Part shown: piece after piece, positions 1 through 8,293 of the stretch
Layout: each line of letters starts with the position of its first letter
Position numbering within the stretch: position 1 is the stretch's first letter
From: Effusibacillus pohliae DSM 22757
GTDB taxonomy: Bacteria > Bacillota > Bacilli > Tumebacillales > Effusibacillaceae
Length of the DNA: 40,485 nt
Direction: 5' to 3'
Assembly (NCBI RefSeq): GCF_000376225.1
Contig: NZ_AQXL01000107.1
Location: 1-40,485 of the forward strand
Position numbers and translations under genes: made by a program
Notes under the pieces: model-generated
Seen by the model: the letters and a program-made list of their open reading frames with translations, nothing else
What the model was told of the DNA's origin: nothing
Database searches by the model: none

Positions 1-111
1 GCCTCGGGGTCGATCCCCCATAAAAAACACAACCTTCCTGTCCTGCTTGGTTTCATATTCGCTTATGGACGCCGAAAAGTAAATCGCTTTGGAGGACATT
101 TTCATAATCAT
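1..111 (-). CDS. N-terminal part of an unidentified protein, running off the window
   Basis: An open frame starts at an ATG at 109-111 and stays open for 37 codons to the left edge. The visible part has mixed composition (KMSSKAIYFSAS, then a KQDRKVVFFMGD stretch) that is plausible for a real protein but matches no family I recognise. The only upstream purine-rich element is GGGGCACAAC, a weak ribosome binding site that is also one arm of a small hairpin (116-131). A second in-frame ATG lies at 103-105. It has the same direction as the SDR gene 27 bases upstream and could be co-transcribed. It may also be chance, because only 111 bases are visible. Confidence 0.35.
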   Translation of the reverse strand, partial: MIMKMSSKAIYFSASISEYETKQDRKVVFFMGDRPRG

Positions 112-138
112 GTTGTGCCCCGCCAGGGGCATGGGGGT

Positions 139-954
139 TTAAGCCTTTATGTTTTGCGAGGGCGTTCTCGGTTCATGCTTTAGCTTCCCCTGCACCATAC
201 GGACGATGCGGGTAACCGTGTTGCGCGGGAGAAACCGGACCGAGAACGCCATCAGTTTGTTTTTTAGCCCGGGAATCACAACCGTCTTGTTTTGCATCAA
301 CCCGACATAGCCGATGTTCGCCACCGTTTCGGAATCCATGGTTCCGCTTTTGAACAGTTTGGACTGCTCCAGCCCCGCCCGTTTTTCAAACCCGGTGCTG
401 GTGGGGCCGGGGCAGAGGGCGGTGACGCTGACGCCGGTACCCTGCAACTCATTCGCCAGTGCCTCCGAAAAGGACAGGACATAGGCTTTCGTCGCATAAT
501 ACACGGCCATTAGCGGCCCAGGCTGAAAGGCTGCCATGGAAGCCACGTTCAGAATTTTTCCTTCCCCCCGTTCCATCATCGCCGGCAGGAACAATTTGGT
601 GAGCTGCGTCAAAGCTGCGATATTGAGCTGGATCATCTCCCATTCGGCCTGCCCGTCGGTTTCGCTGAAAAAGCCGTACAGACCGAAGCCGGCATTGTTG
701 ACAAGCACGTTCACCCGGATGGACTCTTTTTGCAGTTCTTCATAAATTTCAACCGGTGAAGCGGGCAGCGCCAAATCTTTGACAATCACTTTCACGGATA
801 TCCCGAACTGCTCTTGCAATTCTTTTGTCAACCGGGACAAAACCGACTCGCTTCTTGCCACCAGGACAAGATCATATCCGTCTCTCGCGAACAGCTTGGT
901 CAAATCTCGGCCGATTCCACTGGATGCTCCTGTAATCAGTGCTGTTTTCCCCAT
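139..954 (-). CDS. SDR family NAD(P)-dependent oxidoreductase
   Basis: A 271-residue classical short-chain dehydrogenase with a Rossmann fold. The N-terminus carries the cofactor loop TGASSGIG, followed by NNAG in the middle and the catalytic YxxxK as YYATKAY, with an upstream Ser in the NVASMAAF strand. The family reduces or oxidises carbonyl/hydroxyl groups with NAD(P)H; the substrate cannot be told from sequence. The ATG at 954 is chosen over an upstream in-frame start because GGAGGAG lies 6 bases before it. The C-terminal tail is basic (KLKHEPRTPS). The gene sits directly downstream of an ArsR repressor gene and has its own copy of the repressor-type palindrome 44 bases upstream of its start, so it is probably the regulated target. 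Confidence 0.9.
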   Translation of the reverse strand: MGKTALITGASSGIGRDLTKLFARDGYDLVLVARSESVLSRLTKELQEQFGISVKVIVKDLALPASPVEIYEELQKESIRVNVLVNNAGFGLYGFFSETDGQAEWEMIQLNIAALTQLTKLFLPAMMERGEGKILNVASMAAFQPGPLMAVYYATKAYVLSFSEALANELQGTGVSVTALCPGPTSTGFEKRAGLEQSKLFKSGTMDSETVANIGYVGLMQNKTVVIPGLKNKLMAFSVRFLPRNTVTRIVRMVQGKLKHEPRTPSQNIKA

Positions 955-997
955 TTTTTCTCCTCCGTTTCGCACGATTTCCCAATTTGGTTTGTTG

Positions 998-1013
998 GTT
1001 TAAACATTTAAAC
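998..1013. promoter_or_regulatory. Palindromic operator copy 1 (GTTTAAACATTTAAAC)
   Basis: The 16-base near-perfect dyad GTTTAAACATTTAAAC lies between the ArsR gene and the SDR gene, 44 bases upstream of the SDR start. It differs by one base from the dyad in front of the ArsR gene. Two such rare sites flanking a small winged-helix repressor gene fit ArsR-family operators, which are typically AT-rich 12-2-12-like dyads. Assignment to this repressor is inference. Confidence 0.7.
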
Positions 1014-1050
1014 GTTAAGGGCAAAAACAGGTCTTCGACCGGATCGCAAC

Positions 1051-1371
1051 CTATAGGCAGGTTTCCTCGGCGGCTTTGATCAGTTCTTTCAGCAGTTGCA
1101 GCGCATCTTCCAATTGCAAGGAGTAATAGTTTTCCGTTCCCTTCCGGGTAACGGACACCAGCCCCGCTTCCCGCAAAATTTTCAGATGATGCGAGATGGC
1201 GGGTCTTGACAAAGGCAGCTGCTCTGCAATCTGATTGACGTTAAGATTCTCATGATCGGCCAGCAGAAGGATGATTTCCTGCCGCATCGAATCACCCAGC
1301 GCATGAAACAGCGGGTTGCATTTTCGAAATAGCATCAGCACGTCCTGGTGGTTTGCGGTGGAATCTGACAT
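1051..1371 (-). CDS. ArsR/SmtB-family winged-helix transcriptional repressor
   Basis: 106 residues, the usual size for the family. A winged-helix domain spans roughly residues 20-90: the FHALGDSMRQEIILLL helix, the recognition helix region LSRPAISHHLKILREAGLV and the wing VTRKGTENYYSL. Cysteines occur at Cys18 and near the C-terminus (EETCL), but the alpha-3 metal motif ELCVCDL is absent. A metal-sensing role is therefore not supported, and a redox or small-molecule sensor is possible. The start follows GGGGCGAAGAG. A perfect 16-base palindrome lies 25 bases upstream and a near copy lies before the downstream SDR gene, indicating autoregulation and joint control of the SDR. Confidence 0.92.
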   Translation of the reverse strand: MSDSTANHQDVLMLFRKCNPLFHALGDSMRQEIILLLADHENLNVNQIAEQLPLSRPAISHHLKILREAGLVSVTRKGTENYYSLQLEDALQLLKELIKAAEETCL

Positions 1372-1395
1372 CTCTTCGCCCCGTTTTGTTTTTTC

Positions 1396-1411
1396 GTTTA
1401 AACGTTTAAAC
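1396..1411. promoter_or_regulatory. Palindromic operator copy 2 (GTTTAAACGTTTAAAC)
   Basis: A perfect 16-base palindrome formed from two tandem GTTTAAAC octamers, each itself a palindrome, 25 bases upstream of the ArsR gene start. The copy at 998-1013 differs at one base. The position is right for steric repression of the ArsR promoter. Confidence 0.75.
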
Positions 1412-1504
1412 TAATCGCCTTCATATTACAACGGTACGATCGTTTTTGTCAAGACAAATGACGCAAACAACAAACCGCCGCCCGGTCCGAACGGCGATTT
1501 TCTT

Positions 1505-1957
1505 TTAGTATTCCAGCTTTTTGGCATACTCCCACATCGACTCGCCGACCAGCGACCGGGCGAGAACGATCGCCTCCCGCAGATGAACCAATTGCTGCTC
1601 CTGCCACCGCTTCGCGGTGCGCACCCATTGTTCGGCCGTCCTCGTGGTGGCCGACCGCAACATGCGATCCATGGCTCTTCCCGTTTCCACATCATGCTCT
1701 TCCGCCTCGAGCATGCAGCGAATCATGATTCCCATTACATCCGGGTGCCGTTCACCCGCCAGTATCCGGCGGAGGCATCCAATCGCCGTCGTCCGGTGGT
1801 AACTGCTTTCATAGTTGTGTTTGTCCACGTCCCGCAAACCGGGAAGCGCTTTCGTTTCCGGGTTCAGTTCCATTTGCGTCGACAGCGAGCATTGCACCTC
1901 CAGCGCATACAGACTGTTTTGCAGGTGTGCCAGCACCTGACGATTTGCCATTCCCAT
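1505..1957 (-). CDS. Hypothetical helical protein
   Basis: 150 residues from the ATG at 1957, which follows GGGGAGGGGCGG; an in-frame ATG two codons later (1951) is equally possible. The frame continues upstream, but that extension lacks a ribosome binding site. The protein looks all-helical and is rich in Glu, Arg, Met and Leu, with no signal peptide or membrane segment. A mid-region CMLEAEEHDVETGRAMDRML resembles ferritin-like or four-helix-bundle helices but lacks a clear paired EXXH set. I do not recognise the family. It is divergent from the Uma2 gene across a 180-base gap. Confidence 0.75.
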   Translation of the reverse strand: MGMANRQVLAHLQNSLYALEVQCSLSTQMELNPETKALPGLRDVDKHNYESSYHRTTAIGCLRRILAGERHPDVMGIMIRCMLEAEEHDVETGRAMDRMLRSATTRTAEQWVRTAKRWQEQQLVHLREAIVLARSLVGESMWEYAKKLEY

Positions 1958-2074
1958 CCGCCCCTCCCCTGTTTTTCCGCTACAACCTATGCCCAGAGCG
2001 GAAAGAATGACACCGCGCCCGCTTGTCTCCGCTTGCCATTTTTTCGTGAATCGGAATGGAGCTCCACTCTTCAA

Positions 2075-2103
2075 TTGACAGATACGAACATACGTGCGAC
2101 AAT
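2075..2103 (+). promoter_or_regulatory. Promoter of the Uma2-family gene
   Basis: TTGACA at 2075-2080 and GACAAT at 2098-2103 are separated by 17 bases. The start codon of the downstream gene is 35 bases further on. This is a good sigma-A-type match. Confidence 0.6.
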
Positions 2104-2137
2104 GAATATAAAATGGGTGTGCGCGGAGGTGGAACCC

Positions 2138-2719
2138 ATGGACTATGAAAGCAAGAAAAAGCCGCTTTCAGTCAAGGAGTCAGGGTGGACTGTCGAGGAG
2201 TACCTGAAGCTTCCGGAAGACGGTAACCAGTATGAAATTGTCGGCGGGAGACTGGAACTGAAACCGTCCCCCACAACCACCCACCAGCGGATCAGCCAGC
2301 AGTTGGAGCGTACGCTGATCGATTCGTGCGAACAGGAGTACATTATTCTTCATGCGCCTGTCGACGTGATCCTGTCTGATACGGAGACCCGGCAGCCTGA
2401 CATCCTGCTGGTTCACAGAAGCCGGAAATCGATCGTTCAGGAGCACGGGGTGGTCGGTCCGCCCGATCTGGTGATCGAGATCCTTTCGCCGAACAGCGCG
2501 AAACGGGATCGGGTCATGAAGAAGGAATCGTATGCGCGATTTGGCATACCTGAATACTGGATTGTCGATCCTCCCCATCTGACGATCGAACTGTATGTAC
2601 CGGAGCGTCCCGGTGAGCCGTATGTTTTGGCGAATGTGTTCGGGGCGGAAGACACAGTCCGGTCGGAACGCGTTCCCTGTGTGTCGTTTGTGGTCAGCGA
2701 GGGGCTGAAGATTGTGTAA
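2138..2719 (+). CDS. Uma2-family (DUF820) PD-(D/E)XK nuclease-like protein
   Basis: 193 residues from the ATG at 2138, preceded by GCGGAGGTGGAACCC. The reading frame extends further upstream, but only antisense to the hypothetical gene. Family hallmarks in order: the N-terminal WTVEEYLKLPEDGNQYEIVGG segment, QPDILLV with the metal-binding Asp, DLVIEILSPNS with the Glu of the E-x-x-S variant of the PD-(D/E)XK core, then KRDRVMKKESYARFGIPEYW and a VDP turn. Uma2 proteins are widespread, often multicopy, putative endonucleases of unknown cellular role. A sigma-A-like promoter lies just upstream and a hairpin follows. Confidence 0.9.
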   Translation: MDYESKKKPLSVKESGWTVEEYLKLPEDGNQYEIVGGRLELKPSPTTTHQRISQQLERTLIDSCEQEYIILHAPVDVILSDTETRQPDILLVHRSRKSIVQEHGVVGPPDLVIEILSPNSAKRDRVMKKESYARFGIPEYWIVDPPHLTIELYVPERPGEPYVLANVFGAEDTVRSERVPCVSFVVSEGLKIV

Positions 2720-2736
2720 AGCTGGATACAGACGCA

Positions 2737-2765
2737 CACGCCCCCTGTTCGGCACAGGGGACGTG
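2737..2765. terminator. Hairpin between convergent genes
   Basis: CACG-N-CCCCTG, a 7-base loop, CAGGGG-N-CGTG. It lies between the Uma2 gene and the end of the permease operon, positioned to stop transcription from both sides. Neither side has a long T run, so termination efficiency is uncertain. Confidence 0.45.
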
Positions 2766-2775
2766 GTGTTGTCTC

Positions 2776-4299
2776 TCACATATCAAACTCCGCTTCCCTG
2801 CGCCTGATTTCCTCCTGCGAAGTGGCAAGCGCCGCTTGCGGTCCCGCAAAATGCCGCTTGTAATAACCGAAATCCATCACCAGCAGCAAGACAAACATGC
2901 CGATCAGCGCATACAGCGCATTTTCGTTCGGGGGAATCACCATGATGACGGAGATAAATACAATCCACAGCAGGCTGATGGCGTTAACCGGCTTGCTCCA
3001 GCTTCCGAGATTCCAAGGTCCGTAATGTTTTGGCAAAAATACGCCTTTCGCTTCCGCCCGCAACTTCAGAAAAATGGGGATTCCATACGATACGTACAGA
3101 CCCACCACACTGACCGCGGTCAGAAACGCAAGCGTGGTGTAGCTTGTATCGGGGTTGACCGATTTTACAATATAATCGAACAACGCCAGCGCAAACGACA
3201 ATACCACTGCCAGCCAAATCGCCTTCGCGGGAGTGCGGTATTTGCGGCTGATTTGCGCCCAGTGAGAGCTCCCGGGCATCCCTTTGTCGCGGGAAAAAGC
3301 GTACATCATGCGGGAGAACGAAGTCACCGACGAAAGCCCGCAGAACCACATCGCCAGCGTCACCAACCACAGCACCACGTTGCCGAATGTGCCACCCAGC
3401 GCTTGACTGATAACGTAAATAAACGCGTTGCTGGCACCGCTGGCTGCCGCCGCATCCTGTATCGACAGGGTGACAACGGCCAGCATGATGAACCCGAACA
3501 CGAACGAAAACGCGACGGACGTAAAGATTCCCCACGCGGCACGCACCCGCGGGTTGACCGTTTCCTCGATCGTGTGGGCCGAAGCGTCATAGCCCGTGAA
3601 CGTCCACTGCGCTTGCAGCAGTCCGATCAGAAACGCCAGGGCATACGGTTTGTCGGAGAATGTCTGCCCCAGTTGGAACAGATACTCGATCGGCTGCAGG
3701 CTGTTTTTTGTAAAAAACGCCAGGCTGATGACGAGAACAGCCACCACCGCGATATGATACCAGGCGGAAAAATCGTTCAGCCGCGCGACCATCCGAATCC
3801 CGACATGGTTCAAAATGCCGTGCAGCAGGAGAATGATGCCAAATACGAGCAGCGTCGTCGTTTCGGTCGAACTGTAGCCGAACGCTCCCGCCAGCAGCGG
3901 ATCGGCAAACAGAGCGCATGAATAGTCAATCCCGGCGACGATCCCAATCTGGCCGATCAAGTTGATCCAGGCCGTATACCAGCCCCACCTTTGGTTGCCG
4001 AGAATCGCCGCCCAGTGATAGAGCGCTCCGGCAGTCGGAATCGCCGATGCCAGTTCCGCCATCGAGGTGGCGATCAACAGGACAAACAGCGCCACCAGCG
4101 TCCAGCCGAAGCCCATTATGCCCGGTCCTCCGTAGGTGAGACCGTGACCGTAAAGAGACACCGCCCCGGTTAAAATCGAGATGATCGAAAACGAGATCGC
4201 AAAATTGGAGAATCCCCCCATGTCGCGCAGCAGTTCCTGCGCGTAGCCAAATTGATGCAGGTGCTTCTTGTCTTCCAACGCCTGTTTCCGCTTATCCAT
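2776..4299 (-). CDS. APC-family amino acid/amine permease
   Basis: 507 residues with about 12 hydrophobic segments, a typical APC superfamily permease of the GABA/choline/polyamine type. The N-terminal signature LRDMGGFSNFAISFSIISIL and the following GGPGIMGFGW and AELASAIPTAGALYHW motifs fit this group. It should import a small amine or amino acid by cation symport. It is the last gene of a leftward operon with a glutamine-synthetase-like ligase, an aldehyde dehydrogenase and a gamma-glutamyl hydrolase, so the imported compound is probably the amine consumed by that pathway. The ATG follows AGAAGGGAGGCATACCG. The cytoplasmic tail ends in charged residues. Confidence 0.92.
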   Translation of the reverse strand: MDKRKQALEDKKHLHQFGYAQELLRDMGGFSNFAISFSIISILTGAVSLYGHGLTYGGPGIMGFGWTLVALFVLLIATSMAELASAIPTAGALYHWAAILGNQRWGWYTAWINLIGQIGIVAGIDYSCALFADPLLAGAFGYSSTETTTLLVFGIILLLHGILNHVGIRMVARLNDFSAWYHIAVVAVLVISLAFFTKNSLQPIEYLFQLGQTFSDKPYALAFLIGLLQAQWTFTGYDASAHTIEETVNPRVRAAWGIFTSVAFSFVFGFIMLAVVTLSIQDAAAASGASNAFIYVISQALGGTFGNVVLWLVTLAMWFCGLSSVTSFSRMMYAFSRDKGMPGSSHWAQISRKYRTPAKAIWLAVVLSFALALFDYIVKSVNPDTSYTTLAFLTAVSVVGLYVSYGIPIFLKLRAEAKGVFLPKHYGPWNLGSWSKPVNAISLLWIVFISVIMVIPPNENALYALIGMFVLLLVMDFGYYKRHFAGPQAALATSQEEIRRREAEFDM

Positions 4300-4335
4300 C
4301 GGTATGCCTCCCTTCTGATTCCGATGTTTGCCCCT

Positions 4336-4476
4336 TCACTTCGGTTGGGCCCGGGAGCCAAGAAAGCTCTCATGCTGCGACTCATCAAATGTGCGCACAC
4401 TTTCGTTCGCCCTCCGGCCAATCGCCACCGCCACCGCGAGCGTCACCAATACAAGCAAAATCCCCAGCGCCGTCAT
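4336..4476 (-). CDS. 46-residue single-pass membrane peptide in the amine operon
   Basis: ATG at 4476, preceded by GGAGGTGGGACGGGG, then 46 codons to TGA at 4336-4338. Residues 3-20 (LGILLVLVTLAVAVAIG preceded by TA) form one transmembrane helix, followed by RR and a polar cytoplasmic tail RANESVRTFDESQHESFLG. It lies exactly between the SDR gene (16 bases upstream) and the permease gene (36 bases downstream) with its own strong ribosome binding site. It may be an accessory subunit of the permease, as small membrane peptides often accompany transporters. No family recognised. Confidence 0.7.
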   Translation of the reverse strand: MTALGILLVLVTLAVAVAIGRRANESVRTFDESQHESFLGSRAQPK

Positions 4477-4492
4477 CCCCGTCCCACCTCCA

Positions 4493-5260
4493 TCAAAAAT
4501 AGTTGCACGTGATGCCCCCGTCCACGTTCAGAATCGCCCCGTTCGTCCAATCTGACTCGTCGGACGCCAGGTAAATCGCGCAATGCACGATGTCTTCCGG
4601 TCTGCCGAATCGCCCGCTCGGTTGCCGGCTCAAGCGGATGCGCTTCGCCTCTTCGTCTTTCACCAGCCAATCGAGCAACAAAGGGGTCTCGATCGGGCCG
4701 GGACAGATCGCGTTGCTGCGAATTCCGTGCGGCCGGAACTGGATCGCCAGCGAGCGGGTGAGCGACACGACCGCACCTTTCGATGCGGTGTACGCATCCT
4801 GCGGCACGCTGCAGCCCATAAACGCTACAAACGAGGCGATATTGATGATCGATCCTTTTTGCCGGGGCAACATCTCCGGAATCACATATTTGCACATCAG
4901 GTAGATGCCTTTCACGTTCACATCCATCACCCGGTCCCACACCTCGACGGGGGTGTCGATCACCGAGTGGTCCTCCGCCGGCATGATACCCGCATTGTTG
5001 TACAGGACGTCGATTTTGCCGTAACATTCGATTGTCCGGCGGACCGCCTGTTTCACACTGTCCTCATTCGCCACATTGCAAGCGAAAAATTCGGCCTCTC
5101 CGCCCGCTTCCCGCACCAGTTCCACCGTCCGCCGGCCCGCCTCTTCGTTCAGTTCGAACACGGCGACTTTCGCCCCTTCTTTGGCAAACAGGCGGGCTGC
5201 CGTCTGCCCCATGCCGCTTCCCGCACCTGTGATGATACAAACCTTATCTTGCAACCGCAT
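4493..5260 (-). CDS. SDR family oxidoreductase (probable dehydrogenase of the amine pathway)
   Basis: 255 residues, classical SDR: TGAGSGMG cofactor loop at about residue 12, NNAG at about 88, catalytic YTASK, and a C-terminal NVDGGITCNYF. It resembles 3-oxoacyl-ACP-reductase/glucose-dehydrogenase-type SDRs. The start at 5260 is preferred because AAAGGAG lies nine bases upstream; an ATG two codons earlier (5266) is closer to that site. It lies between the glutamine-synthetase-like gene and the 46-residue peptide. In this position it could oxidise a hydroxyl group of a gamma-glutamylated amino alcohol, replacing the FAD oxidase of the Puu pathway. That role is inference. Confidence 0.9.
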   Translation of the reverse strand: MRLQDKVCIITGAGSGMGQTAARLFAKEGAKVAVFELNEEAGRRTVELVREAGGEAEFFACNVANEDSVKQAVRRTIECYGKIDVLYNNAGIMPAEDHSVIDTPVEVWDRVMDVNVKGIYLMCKYVIPEMLPRQKGSIINIASFVAFMGCSVPQDAYTASKGAVVSLTRSLAIQFRPHGIRSNAICPGPIETPLLLDWLVKDEEAKRIRLSRQPSGRFGRPEDIVHCAIYLASDESDWTNGAILNVDGGITCNYF

Positions 5261-5371
5261 CCTCATCCGCTCCTTTTGCAAGTTTCATGTCGCTGAGAGT
5301 CAGTACCTGTTGGATCCCAAGTACTCGGAATGCGCTCGAAACTTTGCGTCGCTTTGATGGGAGATGATCGT

Positions 5372-6757
5372 TTACCCCTGCTCAAAATACCGCGCCCGCT
5401 CCCAGGCGGTGACTACCGCGTCAAACGCCTGTTGCTCCACCCGCGCCATGTTGTAATAATGGTCGGCCACCAGTCCGCCAAACACTTCGCGGACGGCCCG
5501 GCTTTCCTTCCACAGTTGCATCGCCTCATACAGCGATCCCGGCACCCGCGGCACGCCCGACACCTTGTAAGCGTTGCCCCTGAATTCGGTCGGCAGCGGC
5601 AATTTCTGCTGAATGCCCTGCAGCCCCGCGCCAATCATCGCCGCATACGCCAGATACGGGTTCATATCCGCTCCCGGAATCCGGCACTCGATCCGCAGGC
5701 TCGCCCCATCGCCGACGATCCGGTAGCCGGCTGTCCGGTTGTCGCGGCTCCACACGATTGACACGGGCGCCCAGCTTTCCGGTGCATACCGTTTGTAGGA
5801 ATTCACATTTGAGGCAAAAAACAGGGAAAACTCCCGCGTATAGGCCAACAAACCGGCCAGAAAAGATTCCATCAGCTCCGACATCCCATACTGCGTCCCT
5901 TTCGGGTCATGGAACAGATTCGCTTCCTGTTTCACATCCCACAGGCTGATATGCAGATGGCCGCTCGATCCGGTCCATCGATGATCCGGTTTGGCCATAA
6001 AGGTGATCGCATACCCCTCTTGCAGGCAGATTTCTTTCGCACCATGCTTGAAAAATACATGCCGGTCGGCGGCGGTCAACGCATCGCCGTACTGCATGTT
6101 GATTTCGTGCTGCCCGGCGCATGCCTCCCCTTTCGACGACTCGATCGGAATGTCCGCTTCCAGCATCCAGTTGCGGATTTTGCGGTAGATCAGCTCGTTC
6201 CGCGTTGCTTGCAGCAAGTTGTAGTCCTCGTTGTAGTGGCCCGCCGTTTGCAGCACGCTGTATCCGTTTTGATGGATCTGTTCGTAGGTTTGCTTGAACA
6301 AATAGAATTCCAGTTCGCTGGCCATCTGCAGGCGAAACCCCATTTTTTCCGCTTTCTCCAACTGGTTCTTTAAAATGCTGCGGGGTGCCACCGCCACCCG
6401 CTCACCCGTCCGTTCATCGACCGGATCGGCTAGCACGAACGCCGTTTTTTCCAGCCAGGGAACCACCCGCAAGGTCGACCAGTCGGGCTGCGCCAGCCAG
6501 TCCCCGTACCCGGTTTCCCAGTTCATCAACTGGTAGCCGCCCGGCGTGTTCATCTCCATGTCGGTCCCCAACAGATAGATGCAAAAATGGGTCCCCTTCA
6601 ACCCGTTGCGCAGGCAATACTCACCGGTCAACCGCTTTCCCATCAGCCGGCCCTGCATATCGCAGATCGCGATGATCAGCGTATCGATTTCCCCTTCGAT
6701 CATCGCCTGCTCCAACTGCTCTTTCGAGATCAATCCGCGATACCGTTTGTGTTTCAT
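5372..6757 (-). CDS. Glutamine-synthetase-like gamma-glutamyl-amine ligase
   Basis: 461 residues, the size of GlnA/PuuA ligases. The N-terminal beta-grasp part has DMQGRLMGKRL. The catalytic barrel has the metal ligands ELEF (about residue 145) and GEACAGQHEIN, the HLH motif in GSSGHLHISLWD, NSYKRYAPESWAP, and arginines in WSRDNRTAGYR and RIECRIPGADMNPYLAYAA. These variants are those of PuuA and GlnA3/GlnA4-like enzymes, which join glutamate to amines using ATP, rather than of nitrogen-assimilating GlnA. The ATG at 6757 follows GGAGGGAGC; GTG at 6763 is an alternative. Neighbours are an aldehyde dehydrogenase (38 bases upstream) and a gamma-glutamyl hydrolase, supporting gamma-glutamylation of an imported amine. 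The amine itself cannot be read from sequence. Confidence 0.9.
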   Translation of the reverse strand: MKHKRYRGLISKEQLEQAMIEGEIDTLIIAICDMQGRLMGKRLTGEYCLRNGLKGTHFCIYLLGTDMEMNTPGGYQLMNWETGYGDWLAQPDWSTLRVVPWLEKTAFVLADPVDERTGERVAVAPRSILKNQLEKAEKMGFRLQMASELEFYLFKQTYEQIHQNGYSVLQTAGHYNEDYNLLQATRNELIYRKIRNWMLEADIPIESSKGEACAGQHEINMQYGDALTAADRHVFFKHGAKEICLQEGYAITFMAKPDHRWTGSSGHLHISLWDVKQEANLFHDPKGTQYGMSELMESFLAGLLAYTREFSLFFASNVNSYKRYAPESWAPVSIVWSRDNRTAGYRIVGDGASLRIECRIPGADMNPYLAYAAMIGAGLQGIQQKLPLPTEFRGNAYKVSGVPRVPGSLYEAMQLWKESRAVREVFGGLVADHYYNMARVEQQAFDAVVTAWERARYFEQG

Positions 6758-6795
6758 TTCCACGCTCCCTCCCCCTCTCACGCTTCTCGTTTCCG

Positions 6796-8250
6796 TCAAT
6801 CCAGCGTCATGGCCACATACTTATACTCCAGATACTCCTGCAGCCCGTGATGGCCTCCTTCCCGTCCCGTTCCGCTTTCCTTGATGCCGCCAAACGGCGC
6901 TTGCGGCACACTGAGGGACGTCCCGTTGACGGCCACCATGCCAAATTCCAAACTTTCGCTCATGCGAAAGACGCGCGAAATATCACGGGTGAACACATAG
7001 GCCGCCAGGCCATACGGTGTATCATTCGCGTGGGCCAGTACCTCCGCCTCCGTTTCGAACGTGATCACCGGTGCCACAGGCCCAAAAATTTCTTCGTGCG
7101 CCAGCGCCATCCCGCGTGTCACGCGATCGAGCACAGTCGGCGCAAAAAAGGTTCCGTTCCGGTACGGCCCATCCGTCAACCTGGCGCCCCCCGTTCGCAC
7201 CCGCGCTCCTTTTGCCGCCGCATCGGCCAGCAACGCCTCCACGCGCCGCAGGGCCGTCTCATCGATCAAAGGACCCACCGCGACTCCCGGTTCCAAACCG
7301 TTGCCGACCCGCAACGCTTGTACACGGGACACGATTGTTTCGGTCAGCGCTTCTGCGATCTCCCCGTGCGCATAGATGACGTTGATGCCGTTGCAGACCT
7401 GCCCGCAGTTCTCAAACTTGTTCGCTACGATCGCATCGGCCGCCCGGTCGAGATCCGCATCGGGGAAGACGATCGCCGGGGCGTTGCCGCCCAGTTCCAG
7501 CGACAGCCGTTTCACCTGATCAGCCGCCTGCCGCATCAGATGTTTGCCGACTTCCGTCGAACCGGTGAACGAGATTTTGCGCACGCGCCGATCCGATAAA
7601 AGCGCTCCGCCGATCGCCGCCGAATCACCGGTCACCAGATTGGCCGCCCCGGCCGGTATCCCGGTATCCATCAGATGCTCAAACAGCGCAATCGCAATTT
7701 GCGGCGTTTGTTTCGCCGGCTTCAGCATCACCGTACAGCCTGCCGCCAGCGCGGGCGCTGCTTTACGCGCCACCATCGCCGCGGGAAAATTCCAGGGCGT
7801 GATCAGGCCGGCCACCCCCACCGGCTGGCGTATCACCAGAATCCGCCGATCGCTGTGCGAGGCCGGAATCCATTCCCCGTACGCCCGCTTCGCTTCCTCC
7901 GCGTACCAGCGGACAAAAGCGGCCGCCCCCTCGATCTCCCCTCTCGCTTCCGCCAGCGGCTTTCCCTGCTCCAACGTCAGCAGCAATGCGAGCTCATCGC
8001 GGTTCGCCAGAATCCGGTCGGCCCAGTCCTGCAGGTATCCCGCCCGTTCATGCGGGGGCAATTTCGACCACTTGGAAAAGGCGCGCCAGGCAGCTTCGAC
8101 CGCCCGCCTTGTCTCGGCTTCGCCTCCCAGCGGGACATGCCCAACCACCTCGCCGGTCGCCGGGTTTTGCACTTCGATCATTTTCGTCAAAGTCACTTTT
8201 TCTCCGTTAATCCACAGGAAGTTCCATCTGTCTGCAGCCAATTTTGCCAA
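6796..8250 (-). CDS. NAD(P)-dependent aldehyde dehydrogenase (PuuC/GabD-like)
   Basis: 484 residues, full length. Motifs: PWNFP, GCTVMLKPAKQTP, the glycine loop FTGSTEVGKHL, the catalytic Glu in LELGGN, the catalytic Cys in FENCGQVCNG, EEIFGPV, and the PFGGIKESGTGREGG C-terminus. The profile is closest to succinate-semialdehyde or gamma-glutamyl-aminobutyraldehyde dehydrogenases. The start is a TTG at 8250 behind a strong GGAGGAGGG ribosome binding site; no in-frame ATG fits the conserved N-terminus. In the operon it would oxidise the gamma-glutamylated aldehyde to the acid before hydrolysis. Confidence 0.93.
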   Translation of the reverse strand: MAKLAADRWNFLWINGEKVTLTKMIEVQNPATGEVVGHVPLGGEAETRRAVEAAWRAFSKWSKLPPHERAGYLQDWADRILANRDELALLLTLEQGKPLAEARGEIEGAAAFVRWYAEEAKRAYGEWIPASHSDRRILVIRQPVGVAGLITPWNFPAAMVARKAAPALAAGCTVMLKPAKQTPQIAIALFEHLMDTGIPAGAANLVTGDSAAIGGALLSDRRVRKISFTGSTEVGKHLMRQAADQVKRLSLELGGNAPAIVFPDADLDRAADAIVANKFENCGQVCNGINVIYAHGEIAEALTETIVSRVQALRVGNGLEPGVAVGPLIDETALRRVEALLADAAAKGARVRTGGARLTDGPYRNGTFFAPTVLDRVTRGMALAHEEIFGPVAPVITFETEAEVLAHANDTPYGLAAYVFTRDISRVFRMSESLEFGMVAVNGTSLSVPQAPFGGIKESGTGREGGHHGLQEYLEYKYVAMTLD

Positions 8251-8293
8251 TGGTTCTCCCTCCTCCGCGATCGTATGCGGTTAATGCCATGCT

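Noticed and set aside
2836-3921. Long plus-strand frame (361 codons) antisense to the APC permease
   Set aside because: Very Arg/His/Gln-rich with no hydrophobic core, fully antisense to a clear permease gene; a shadow of high G+C codon bias.
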